From Lepidodermella squamata (Eukaryota > Gastrotricha): a stretch of 64,000 bases of DNA. Made by a program: the position numbers and the translations under genes. Location of the stretch: the NCBI GenBank assembly GCA_047495785.1, contig JBLDXI010000015.1, positions 4,402,001 to 4,466,000 of the forward strand. Direction: 5' to 3'. Of this stretch, positions 1-13,263 are shown piece by piece (within the stretch, counting starts at the first letter, position 1; every line of letters starts with the position of its first letter). Under the pieces are notes generated by a model. That model saw only the letters and a list, made by a program, of their open reading frames with translations. It did not search any database and was not told the origin of the DNA.

Positions 1-3000
1 CTGATGCTTCGCCTTTTGGTTGTTACAGCTGAATTTAAATTAACCCTGAAGTAGTTCGGCGAAGCTACAAGGGCGTTATTTATGGGAAAATTCCGCGATT
101 TTCTTCGGTTTTTTCCGATTTTGAAAAGCGCGGTAAATACCACTCTAATTTGACGGATAATTGTTTCAAAATGTTCGAATATGACGAGAAATAAAATTTT
201 ATGTTATTTCACTCGGGGGACAGAAAAAATTAATTATTGCAAGTTTTTCAGTTTTTATAGGGGGCTGCAACCCGCGAACAGTGAAAGAAAGAAAGTTGCA
301 CCCGGCTCACCATAGTTTCGGCCGTGTTCGTGTTTCCGCCTTCGCTTTTTTCAGTTTCGCTATCGCGCATGGTGCTTGGCGCTTGTATGCTGGCCTGATA
401 CCAAGTAAGAAGTAAGAATTTCCAACTTCAGCTTGCCAATAGTAATGTTGCCAATAGTACCAAGTGTCGAGTCAACCAACTATTGATTTACTATTTCCTT
501 GCTACACTATACACATTTGTAGTGAATCCTCAAGTTAGTAACTGTGCTGTTATATAATTTTGCGGTTTGGTAGATTGCTGGCAATCGGTAGTATCGAATG
601 GTTTTGAGTATTGAGAATTGGAGCGAAGCCGCAAGTCGTAGTCCGCTGTGTAAACGTTTCTTATTTCTTAATTGGTGATGGGGCGAGGGGCGACATGTAA
701 TATTGCTCTACATATTTATTATCAACTTGTTCAAGCAATGAGAAAGGTCCCTGTTCGGATACTCATCAAAATTTTGATATTTCCCAACTGTTCTTAGTTG
801 TTGTCTGTTGTCTGTTGTCTGGATAGTTGAGTGTTGAAACCTAGGTCCTAGGTCCTATGTCCTGATGTTATTGGCAGCTGCAGAATTGTCCCATTATTCA
901 AAGCCTTGCAACGAGCCACTGTGCTCAAATTATTCAAATTATTCTGCTGTTATAAAAGGAAATCTGAAATCTGCAATATCTTGAAATTTGTTACATGATG
1001 CTTTCATCGATTATCGAAGATTCATAATTGAATAGCCCAAAGGAAGCACAGACTCTTGTTTGTATATTTAATGAACCGTTTTCGACAAGTTATAAAGTAA
1101 TATCATGTCAAGAACCTTTGATTATTGTAATTTTGACGGGATAAATGCATTGGAAGGGAAAATTTTCAACGCCTTTAGATTAACCTAACCTCGCCGATTG
1201 TTCACGGGACCAGCTGATAATTAATAATTTAATGGGAGGCAAGTCATATTTTTTGTTTCCACTCAAAATGATTCTAAGTTTTAGAAACAATATTGCGCAT
1301 TGCGCTATAGCTGCTTCCGTGCACCGTCGTTGAGTCACTAATTTGCCCAGCTGAGCAAATAGATGATTATTCAGAGCCTAAATATTTTTTATTATATCTG
1401 ATTAGGTGAATCTGTATCCATCCATTCTACTTCTAAGCCCCATACTGAGATGCCCGAGATGTTTTTTATAATCTATTGTTCGCCCTTAGACTAAGTTGTA
1501 GTATTCTTTAATTGATGCCTTTGTTACGGATGACTGTTGTTTTCTTGAAGTCAATATTACGTTCATTAAACATGCGATATGTGCTATAATATGATTATTA
1601 TTATAGCTGCTTTGTTTTCTCGTGTCGCATTCTTACCATGGTATTTTGTCTCATTGGGGTTTTGGGTTTGAGCAATGTGACATGTGGTACATTATGTATA
1701 GTGATTCTATGTTATGCAGCAACAGAACGGGGAACGTTTAACTGAATATTCTGCATTTGTTCGTTCGCTGTACGTCCGTGTTTACTCAGCGATTGTGTGT
1801 CTGGACTCGGGCCTGACACAAGTTCGCGCCGCTATGCTAACTATATTTAGCCTTAAGCACTAGATCAATTGAGAGGGCGTATGTTCGTGATTCTATAGCG
1901 TAGTATTTATTGCGGTGCAACACAGCGTATTGAAGTTCGTAACGATTTTCAGGCGCAGCCGTTTGTTTACTGCGGTTGCTTTCTTTTGTCGATTCTCTAG
2001 CATTCCGCTTCTTCTGTGGATCCGGTTTAGGCTGCAATATAATTCTATTTTCAGCTTTGCTTAAATTTCATATTTTATTCTGCTATTGCCGCAATGGTGA
2101 TAATAAGTAATAATTTAATGTATCCATTGTTTTTCCCGCGTGCCTCGCACTTTGCCAGCGACCGGTATCAAATTATTGCGAATATTTTTGCAAGAGTCAG
2201 CGTAGTAATTGACATGAGACGTAAGCTTCTCGTGTTGTTTGGCATTAATAAGACATTTCAGTTATACACCTCAACTTACCTAAGTGCTAAATAATGTTTT
2301 TCATGCAGATATATACCTAATATGGGATTTGTCGTCATCTCGATGGGCATGTTTCTAGTGTGCCGGGTGCGATACCAATGATGTTTATTTAGGATGCTTT
2401 CTGCGGTGTCAGTGTAAGGAGCGCTGATCAGTTTGCTTAAGGATAAATTTTTCCTAATTAATTATTTGTCGATATTAGCTGTATAATATGCGAATATTAT
2501 GACATGTTTACTCCCAATAATATTCATCGGCTAGCTGGCTTCGTGCTTTTTAAGTGGATTGAGAATTACTTACCCGTTGTGAGTTGGCTGCAATACAACG
2601 TCGGTGATAGCTTTTTACTCACAGGAAGAGACGTGCTATTTCCGAAATGTTTCGTGGGGCTTGTTTTTCTGCCCATACCGCAATGGCTGGTTACCAAGTG
2701 GCTATAGTTGCTTATTAGCTCGGCGGGTTGTAGTTGCTAAAAGTGCACACGCAAATTATCTAAATGATTTCCGCATTCACGCGCTTCCACGTAGGTGGGA
2801 TTTTCCACCGATGTGGGGCTATTTCTGGTGTTTTTGGTTTCATATAACTGCTTGTTTTTTTTATGCTTCCAACGCATTTGCACTTCATGCTTCTGCAATT
2901 TATAGTAGTAGAGTTGTTGTAGTAATTGCCGCAGAACGAGTGATAGTCCAAGCGGAAAACCGAGCCTTTATGTTCCTTCTAGTGTCGATCAATTTTCATC

Positions 3001-3773
3001 TTGTCTATAAATTATGGAATTCAGACTGTCGTAATTACCCATGTGCATTCATTTACGCGTTTCCGTGCTGTTTTTGTTGTGATAACTTGTTGCGATTTGG
3101 GTTTATTATATTACACTTAGTTACGGGTGGCTAACAGTAGTTCATTTTACTGAGTTATAATACAGTGAAGAGGCTGTTTTATATGCCGGCATTGCCTGCT
3201 CATGCGACATTGTTTTGTTTATTTTCATTAGCTTTTTGAAATTAATATTAATAAGAAGAGCTAATTTTATACTAGTCGATCGATCTGCTTTATCCGAAAA
3301 AATAGATGGCCAATGGCGATAATATTTTGATGAATACTTGTTTTATTCCAGTGCTGATCTTGCTACGCATGCTGCAGCTTCGATAGGGTTAGCCTTAGTG
3401 GTTTGTTTTCTGTATTTGCATTTTACGACTGCCTTATACCTCATACCGCTTATATATTTAATTTCTCGTCGATAAGTTATGCGACATTTTTCTTTGTCGG
3501 CCACTTGTTGCAGCAGCGGCCAAGCTTATTTACCTCCATTCATGTAATGCTATTATCATTACCTCGTCTATCACGTTTTAGCTGGCTTTAGGCTCGCACT
3601 ATCATTATGTTTGATGAAATTATCGTTGACCTGCAAGTTGGCTCAGTGTATGTATCGTGTACTTTTATTTTTCTGTTGTATTTATAACTTCAATCTTGTT
3701 CTACAATTATTTTTGATACTTTTGTATATATAGGGTTTTAGTGTTGAGAGTTTGGCGCCGCAGTAGTTCTTCA
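1..3773. other. Non-coding stretch upstream of coronin
   Basis: No reading frame here looks like a protein family and nothing resembles an RNA gene. It is AT-rich with small tandem repeats near 797-822 (TGTTGTC units) and 841-863 (TAGGTCC-like units). The stretch just before 3774 may hold 5' UTR: a TAG acceptor-like site lies at about 3731-3733, so a non-coding first exon of coronin further upstream is possible. The longest open stretch (2604-3134) has no family features. Confidence 0.5.
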
Positions 3774-6700
3774 ATGGCAGCCGCTGCTCTGTTTGGCAAG
3801 CGTTCAACGCGCTTCAGACACGTCTACGGCTCGCCAGCGCAGAAGGAAAACTGTTATGATAATATACGCGTTTCCGCCAACGCCCACGATTCCATGTTTT
3901 GTGCCGTCAATCGGCACTACCTCGCCGTAGTGTTGGAATGCGCAGGCGGCGGCGGATTCACGGTTTTACCGCTTCAGCGCACTGGGCGAATCGATCATAA
4001 TGCGCCGAAAGTGTGTGGCCACTCAGCGCCGGTTATGGATATCAAGTGGAATCCATTCAACGATAACATCATCGCTTCTGCCTCAGATGATGCCACCGTT
4101 AAGCTGTGGGAGATTCCGAAAACGGGTATTCGATCAGATCTTACTAGGTGGTCGCTTGATTTACGAGCTCATTCACGGCGCGTTGCCTATATAGAATGGC
4201 ATCCCACCGCTGAAAACATTTTGTTGTCCGCCGGTTTCGACCACCAAGCGATTCTTTGGAATTGTGAAATCGGTGTTCCGGTTTTGGCCAGCCAAACTCA
4301 TCCAGATGTTATTCTTTCCCTCTCCTGGAACAGAGACGGCTCCCTTTATGCATCCACATGCAAAGATCGGACCGCTCGCGTTATTGACCCTCGCAGCGGG
4401 AAGGCGGTGCTTTCTTGGGAGCCGCATCAAGGTTCAAAAACTACGAAAGTGGCCTACCTGGGAGACACGAAACAATTGTTTACGACTGGATTTTCGCAAT
4501 TCGCTCAACGCCAATATGGCTTGTGGGACATGCGATCATTAAACCAGGGTGCAATTAAGCAGGACAATGTCGATAGTGCCTCAGGGGCGCTGTTTCCATT
4601 TTACGACCACGATACTAGGATGGTCTATTTAGCTGGGAAAGGCGATGGAAATATCCGTTATTTTGAACTTACGAACTCAGAACCATATGTTCATTTTCTG
4701 TCGGAATATCAATCGCCTCATCCACAACGAGGCCTGGGCGTAATGCCTAAATTGGGATTGGACACGGCGCGGTGTGAAATTTTCCGGTTTTATAAACTAC
4801 ATTCTAACCGGCCATACTGTGAGCCGATTTCCATGATCGCACCAAGGAAAGCAGAGACATTTCAGGAGGATTTGTATCCACCAACCGCTGCAGATAGGCC
4901 AGCTTTATCCGCTATTGAATGGATAGGCGGATCTAACCGCGACCCTATTTTGGTCAACATACGTGAGCCGAATTTAGCGGTTAACAGCCCTCCCATGGTC
5001 ACAGCACGTCCGGTTCAACTGACACGTTTACCATCGCAATCACTCACACCGCCTCAGGGACCGGCCGGTAGTAAACCGACGACGCCGATGAACAACATGC
5101 CGGCTCAGCCGGGTGAGATCGACGAAAATAGCCTACCTCAATCGGTGAGGAATATTCGCAAGTTGGTGGGATCCCAATCAGAATCACACCACCCACCGAA
5201 GGAGAACGGTCATTCTAATCAGGAACCTGTTTTCGCTCCGAATCAAATTCATATATCATCGTCAACTTCGTCCCATTATCATTCATTTAATGACGAAGTT
5301 GGTGCACTTAACGGCAATGGCCATTCAAATCCTCAACACCATAAAAATAATGAGAATGGCCAAAAGGTCGGACCGGGTCAGTCGGAGCCCAGCATGTCGA
5401 GTCGCGGTTCAGATTCTGTATTTGAGCGAAATGGTCGCAAGTCTGACCAGGAGAGACCTCCATCACCCGTGAACGGAGACCAAAACGGTCATGCTAAGCC
5501 GCCATCGGCAAAACATTCGAGTGAACACCTTTCTGGCTCGAAAATGAGTATTGCTGAACGTAACGAGATGAACAATGGAAATATCAATAACAATAATAAT
5601 AATAATAACGTTGCTGAAAGTCCCCGTGTTGAAATTGTCAAACCGATTCAGAAGCAGACCGAACAGAAAGGCATCGATTTAATGACGCTAACGAAGCAAA
5701 ATAGTTTGCCGGATGATGTGCAAAAAGAGAAGCCTAACGAAGACAATCAAGCTGCGGCTAACGGCAATCATCTTCAACTGCAACCTCACCCGCCTGCTGC
5801 ACCGCCTAATCATGTTCACCACCATAATGTGCACACCATTCGCCACGACGATGGCGGTAGCGCTTTTCAGGCGGTTGCTACTGTTTCTCCAGCCTCAAGC
5901 GAGCTGGTGGGACATCCCTCAAGTAGCGGGGCTTTCCGACCTGTTGCTTCGCAGCGGCAAGCAGCTCCTCCGGTAAGTAGATACAAAATTTAGATAGGTT
6001 ACTTTTGTCAAAACTTGATTAATTAGTAGGCATAGAAAAATGGAGAATTGGCTTTTTCACTCATACATTTCTCACGCTCAACATTGTTAATCAACGATGC
6101 ATAGTCCTAATATTTGTAAATTGAAATTGAAGTCGGCTTACTTTAATATTAAGGCATTAAAGAAAATTGAGATTAAAAATTTAGGGATATTCTTAAACAG
6201 CTTTTACTGCTAATTATTTTGATACGCGACGAACAGGCGTCTATTTACTCATGTTTTTATATCTCTGTTTATTTTCAGCTGAACTTGATGATTTCAAATG
6301 ACAAGCCTGTTAGTGCTGGATTTGTTGTTCAAACTGCCGTGCAATCACCCGTGTCGCCAGGGAATCGTCATGCGCCTCATCATCACCATCATCCTAATGA
6401 GAACGCGGTCCCACAGAGGGTAATACAAAAACTGTAAGTGGCTTTGTCATCGTCGTTACACGAACTCTCATAATAACTGTTTTCGCACTGCTTTCTACCT
6501 ATCGTAGGCCCCACTCCAATGTTGTTTTGGATACTCAACAAGCACCGGTTTCAACAGATCATAATAACGGTCATATTAGCGCTAACGATGTTCCGCTGGC
6601 GTCGCCTCAATTCAGAAGGGGCGCCGCTGGAGGTAATGCCTACTACCCGCAGTATCAGCAATATCAACCAGCTCAGAACCATCCGCCGCAGCCGCAGCCG

Positions 6701-8814
6701 AGCAGTGGCATTGTGCGATCGCCTAGTGGGCGAGTGACACGTCCAGACATTCTCGATGCACTGCAGGTCAGGGAAAATATTATTGTAAATATGAAATATC
6801 CTTTATGGCCAGCCGTTTCCGATGCATTAAGTCGCTTTCTTTTTGTGATATACTTGTATGGCTGGAGCTTTTTTCTCCTCGACGGCGCTTTTGTGTTTGC
6901 GATGGGTTAGCGATGGTCGACGAGTTTCTTCATCGCCAAGCATCGCTCTTTTTCTGCTCCTGGTCTTTTCAGGCACGCTCTAACTCTTCGCTGTTTGTTT
7001 AGCATTGCGCGATCACTCCTTTGCCGCAGCAGTTTCCATTGGGCTTTGTCTCCTTTGTATGGCTATGTTGTATTACTCGCGCGATCCGCCATATATACCA
7101 GGCGCGTTTAGAAACCTGTACCGGCCGCATCTCATATAGCGCGCGGCAATTTATTCGCAGTGGCGAGTTTGTAACTTCGCCTGGACGAAGGCTATCCGTA
7201 TCTTTCTGTAGATTTTTCACGCTAATCGTTGTGGCATGGTTGTTGTGCGTATAGACGATGAAGAATACGCGGCTTTTTACGCGCACTCCTTGCCACCTTC
7301 AACCCCGACTAATAACCTTCTAAAACAGGAGCAGTTGTCTGCTAGCAGTCGCGAACTACGTGCCAGCACGGGAACTGTCAGCAATGCAATCAGTCCGCAG
7401 ACAATGCATCCGCACAAGGGACCATCGCCTCAGGCCGCTCATCTGCAGCTAGGACCGGTCAGCTCTACTACCAGTGGCCGCAGCAGCCGAAATATGTCGC
7501 CCGCAGAGCGTCGTATTCGTAATAGAACCATTGCCAGCTCTGAAGGCCACCACGCCTTTATGGTATATCTTATAAAAAATGTCACCTTTCGTTATGGGTC
7601 GTAAATTGTCCTTTCATTTTGTCCCAAAAAAGCCTGTTGGAGATTTTGCGTCGCAGCAGCCATCCCCCGGTCTGAGCTATCCTCTCTCCCAGCGCTCTAT
7701 GGTAAGTATCACTTATCTTCATGTATTATTGTTATTATTTTCTTGGGTTGGGTTACTTATTTTTAAAGCCACCGCCCCAGCAGCAACAGTCGGCAGTTCC
7801 GATTATGTATTACCCTATCAATCAGCAGCAGCCTCTTCATTTCCCCCCTCAGCAGGGTCAACGGCGGTTGCCACCGCCTATTCCTGCCCACGCGGTTAGT
7901 AAGGCACCCTCTGGTGCTCCTCCTCTGGTATCTCCTCGCACTCACAATGTAGCGGTTGTAGATGTTCGCGATGACATGGCGCCGTCTATAATGCGGCCCA
8001 GTCAGCCTTTAACCTCTCCCTCCGGTTTAAATCGCAGTCAGACGATGTATATCCCGGTTGATCATAACAAAGTGGGAGTAGGGGAGTATAACCCGAAAAT
8101 GATGACTGCACCTGCGAAAAGCGCATACCCAGGAAACCCCGCGAATGTTGCTGTTGTTCAGCAATTTAACCCCTCGGTGACGGTGGGCCGTGACGATAAC
8201 AGGCATCGCCCCAAGGACCATAAGGCTAAAAGGGACCTATCAGCTGCACCCGCTGTAGCTCGTCATCGTGACCAGTCTCCATCGCAACCGCCTCAATATT
8301 ATCAGCAGCAGCAACAACAGCCACACCAGTCGCGCTCGCACCATAAGGTAGCGCATGTCTGCGGTTACAGAGTGCTTCCCCATTAAATGCCTCGATTTTA
8401 CGGCCACTTCATTTCTTCAACTAAAATCTTGCGTGATGTGTTCACTTCCGGCGAATGCCAATAACACTACTATTCCAATACCTTACTAACATTTACGAGT
8501 TGAATTTTCCTAATTTTCAATTTTTCTGATTTTCTTAGTCTGGCGACGATACGTTGGATGCGATGAGTGAAAATGAGGTAAATTAAACATGCTATTCAGA
8601 AAAGTTGACGCCTTACTTTTTATTTATTTAGCTTCGCTCTCAATGCCGCCGCCAGCGCGATGAGATCAGGCTATTGCGCCGCCAGTGCGAAGCTAAAGAT
8701 CAAGTCATTTCTCGTTTGGAAACTGAGCTTCGCCATTTGGTTCACCAAATGCAGCAACGATATGGCGTAATCGGAGGCGCCGGAGCCCAGGCTCTGGCCG
8801 CGGTAGTACCATGA
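3774..8814 (+). CDS. Coronin, type I, with a giant disordered linker
   Basis: Coronins are WD-repeat proteins that bind F-actin and regulate Arp2/3 at the cell cortex. Eight exons: 3774-5972, 6279-6433, 6508-6766, 7329-7562, 7657-7701, 7769-8347, 8539-8577, 8632-8814, giving about 1230 residues. Residues 1-395 form the seven-bladed propeller and match family hallmarks throughout: the N-terminal KFRHVYG-type motif, FCAVN, VLPLQRTGRID, VCGHSAPVMDI and the propeller-closing block DLYPPTA. The last exon (final 60 residues) is a charged heptad helix, the trimerising coiled coil of coronins. Between them lie roughly 770 residues rich in Pro, Gln, Asn, Ser and His, including an Asn run. The start is the first ATG in frame. 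Typical single-propeller coronins have 450-650 residues, so the enlargement is all in the linker. Exon 5 begins at a CAGCAG acceptor and may vary by one Gln. Confidence 0.9.
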
Positions 8815-10588
8815 AAAACTTGAATATCTTCCACAATCGACCTGCTATCACCTCTCGTGTCTGCCTATCCTATGCATTGAGATCACCGAATTCTTCATGA
8901 TTCGCAGACGCTTTCTTCGTTCTTTCCTCAGCTTACGAAGTAGTTATTCAATGAAATTACGTATTCTCAATGGGCGCTGCTTGATAAAATTTTGCTGCAA
9001 TGTATCAAGTGCCCTTTCATCTTTATTTCTTAGTTTCTATGGAACAACAGCTATTTCGGCCCAACTACCGTATCTGAAAGGTGCTTCGTCGTATGATCGG
9101 CATTTTCCATATCAAAACTTACAACCGAATCATTGCCTTGCTTATTCTGTCGTTGATCGGGATGTGAAAAAACTCGCTTCGAAGGCGTCATGGGTCTGTC
9201 TTCTGGATTGTGCATCTTGTATATAAAAATTTATCGTCTTCAGTAGATCGTGCATTATAAATCTGATAGAGCGTATATTTCATACTTATGTATGCATAAT
9301 AACAATTGGTGTATTTTCCCCAAGAATCTACCCTTTTTTACGTTCGATTTTATGGAAAATGTTTTATTTGTTTCACTGATAAAAGTGAACACAGTTTGTG
9401 CCTCCGTCTGATGGGTTACATTGTTGTCGATTCCTTTCGTATTGTCTTGTTGCTGCGATTGAACGCTTGGATGAAACGGCTGACTGATGGAGGAAATCCC
9501 AAGGAAAAATTTTCAATAAAAATGGCCGGCGTTGAAGTGAAGAATTTTTGACATTTTACGGCGTATCATTTCATTTTTATCATTGAATCGAATGAGTTAG
9601 TTGCTATGTTTTCGGCAAAAAGACGAAACGTGAAGAAACCCAATTACCATACTGCCCGAATTAAAAGCCGTGTCATTTATTATCTCAAATGCTGCTGGGT
9701 GACCCAGCGACTATAGTTTACAGGTTCACTGAGAAACTTTCAGAAAATCAAAATATCCTGTCTTTGACGCTGACCATTATTTTCGGGCAGTTTGTACGGT
9801 AGTGAGGTAAGTGTTACCACAGCGAGACAAATACGCGTAAGAAAATTGCAAAATATCTTTAAACTTAGCGCGAATGTGGATGGTGATAATTTTGAATTCA
9901 TGTCAGAAACTGTTCATCTTTCGTGAGCGATCGCCGCATTTACTGTGGGAAGTTTGGCGAAGTTGTTGCCCACGTTGCAGTCAACAGTGAAAATAGATGA
10001 TATGACAGAAACCTCACTGATAACCGAATCTCGCAGTGGCATAGAGTGGCAGTTGATGGAAGGTTTGCCATTTTAGCGTTCACTAATGTAAGTAAGCAAG
10101 CACTAATTATGCTAACTTATCATTCAAATATTTGAAATTTCAAGAATTATTACTAATGGGATGAGATAAAACCTTCAGTGGTTTTAACATCGTGTAAGAA
10201 TTGCTGTCGGCGAACCTTGGCGTGTACTGTGTACCTCTCATTCCTAACTTGGGTTGTTTGATAATAGATAAATTTCTTCGAATATCTACTTTTCTTTTGC
10301 CCGTCAGATGCACCTTTGCTATACATCCTCATTGGCCCTCTCCAAAGAGCCCGGAGACAGCGAGTGACGTGCGCGGTCATTGATTATGGCGAGTTCAGGC
10401 CAAGTTTTGCCGAAGAAGGTGGGTGGTCCGGCAATTTCGCATTTCGACTCTTGCGCGCCATAAATCAAACAATTCTTAACGGGCAGTTCCTATTACTGTC
10501 TAAATGTCAGCGCGGGATAACGCGTTTGAACTGGTGGATCTTCGCCCGTCGAAACAGCCATAGCACAAACACCGAACACGACAAAATA
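8815..10588. other. 3' flank of coronin, no gene seen
   Basis: Probably coronin 3' UTR followed by intergenic DNA. A canonical AATAAA lies at 9515-9520, with weaker AT-rich candidates before it. No coding frame longer than about 110 codons, and none with family features. Confidence 0.4.
9515..9520 (+). promoter_or_regulatory. Candidate poly(A) signal of coronin
   Basis: AATAAA about 700 nt past the coronin stop codon. A closer signal could be used instead. Confidence 0.3.
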
Positions 10589-11081
10589 CAGTGAAAGTTG
10601 TTTAAACCGGACCGGTCTAAACCGGACTTTCTCTAAACCGGACGATTTCGGGTGGCTCGATCCGAAAGTGTGGACTTTACATTATAATTTTATTGTCTAA
10701 ACCGGACTCTCTAAACCGGACTGGTGTATAAACCGGACGGATTTGGGGCTCGAAGTCCGGTTTATGCAATAAAAAGTCAAATTTTCTATATAATTTTGAA
10801 AAAAGTGCCAGCCCCTGCCTGACAAGAGTAGCCTCAAAATTTCGAAAAAAATTTAACTTCAAAATTATTGCGAATATAGCTGAATATGCTGATTATTTAT
10901 ATTAAAATTGTCGATTCCGTACTCAAAAACTATTACTTAGCTTCTAATACTTAAAAATTCTATGAATTTCACGTGGTATTTCCTATAACGGACTCTGTCC
11001 GGTTTAAAATAATTCGGACTTTCTCTAAACCGGACGATTTTGCCTGGCACGACCTTAGTCCGGTTTAGACAACTTTCACTG
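10589..11081. mobile_element. Pogo/Tigger-like MITE with TA target duplication
   Basis: A 493-bp non-coding element bounded by 24-bp terminal inverted repeats starting CAGTGAAAGTTGT and ending in the complement; 23 of 24 bases pair. It is flanked by TA on both sides (10587-10588 and 11082-11083), the target duplication of the IS630-Tc1-mariner superfamily. CAGT-type ends are usual for the pogo/Tigger branch. The decamer TAAACCGGAC, part of the terminal repeat, recurs about ten times inside in both orientations, mostly near the ends. There is no transposase, so it would depend on one supplied elsewhere. Confidence 0.85.
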
Positions 11082-12287
11082 TATCCGTCAACTCCTAATC
11101 AAACTGCTATACACTGTGCTACGAGGCAATCTCTGCTGTCTCGCAAACTCAGTGGTCAGTAAAAATATGTGACAGAAACGCCGCCTAAGTGGCTTAGCCC
11201 AGATCATGAATTCAATGCTTTCGTTTTTTCGACGCAATGCACGCAAACATGCTAAAAGCTGAACGAGGATAACCTTGAAAAAGCCAGTTGATTATCAATC
11301 GTTGTCAATATGACCGGTTTTATTTACACTTCTGTTAATCAAGAACACAAAAATGGCCAGAGCGACACGACAGAAAAAAACAGAACGCGTCATATCTGGC
11401 AGTAGTAACACATAATTTGTCAACCAGTGCTACTCATTTCAATAATAACCGAAGTAATTTTGCGCCGACAAAAAACATGTGACAAATGATTGACGACGCT
11501 GGAAAATTTAGTAGAATAGGAATTACAAAGGTCCATGAAGAATTCGTTATACTAGAATGGTCGTGTAACATTCCGACACGTTCTCGCAACTTTTTAGACC
11601 GACGGTGACTGAATTTTACTAGTTTGACTAGGTCATCAATGAAAAGCTAGTCGACCGAGGCCACCGGAGCTATTGGCTATGTTACGAGAATCCGAATAGT
11701 GGCGATCAATATTATGGCGTTAAAATTGTTCAAAAGTAGAAGGCAATAAACACGCAAATACACAGTTGATGATAATGCGCTATTTAAAAAAGAGCCGTCC
11801 GATGTAATCGTTAAAAACGAATGAAGACATGTGACGGAGTAAGACGATGATCGAGACACTGAGCTAACGCATATCTGGCCTAAATATTTTTCAAAATCTT
11901 GCTTCAACTAATACAAAATCAACCACGTTAAATTTTGAAATCATCTGTCATAGGCAATCAAGCAAGCAAAGAAAAATACATTACGACGCACAATCGACAA
12001 GAAGTTCAACCGTTTGATCATCATGGTTTAACGTCGAAATGTTACACGGAATAAGCTTCTCAAATTCATCATCTGCTCTAGGCTATCGTTGCGAGTCAGA
12101 ATAAAAACTGCCTCGTTGTGAGGTTACAGAAAAAAAGAGATAATTTCAATCTTACAAAAGTAGTACGCGTATTCTCATTCACGATCGAAACACTACGAAA
12201 ACAAAACTATACACGTGCAACAGTTGCAGACAATGGGTTCAGTATGTGCGCGAATACGAAAACCTAGTCAGACAACCATGGCAGCGA
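11082..12287. other. Intergenic, no gene seen
   Basis: About 1.2 kb between the MITE and the ANP32 stop codon. It includes ANP32 3' UTR on the minus strand. No other gene or structured RNA could be supported. Confidence 0.4.

Positions 12288-13263
<976 letters not shown>

Noticed and set aside
2604-3134. 176-codon open frame on the plus strand
   Set aside because: Composition is Cys/Phe/Tyr-rich and irregular, with no domain, no conserved block, and other short frames across it. It looks like chance in AT-rich DNA.
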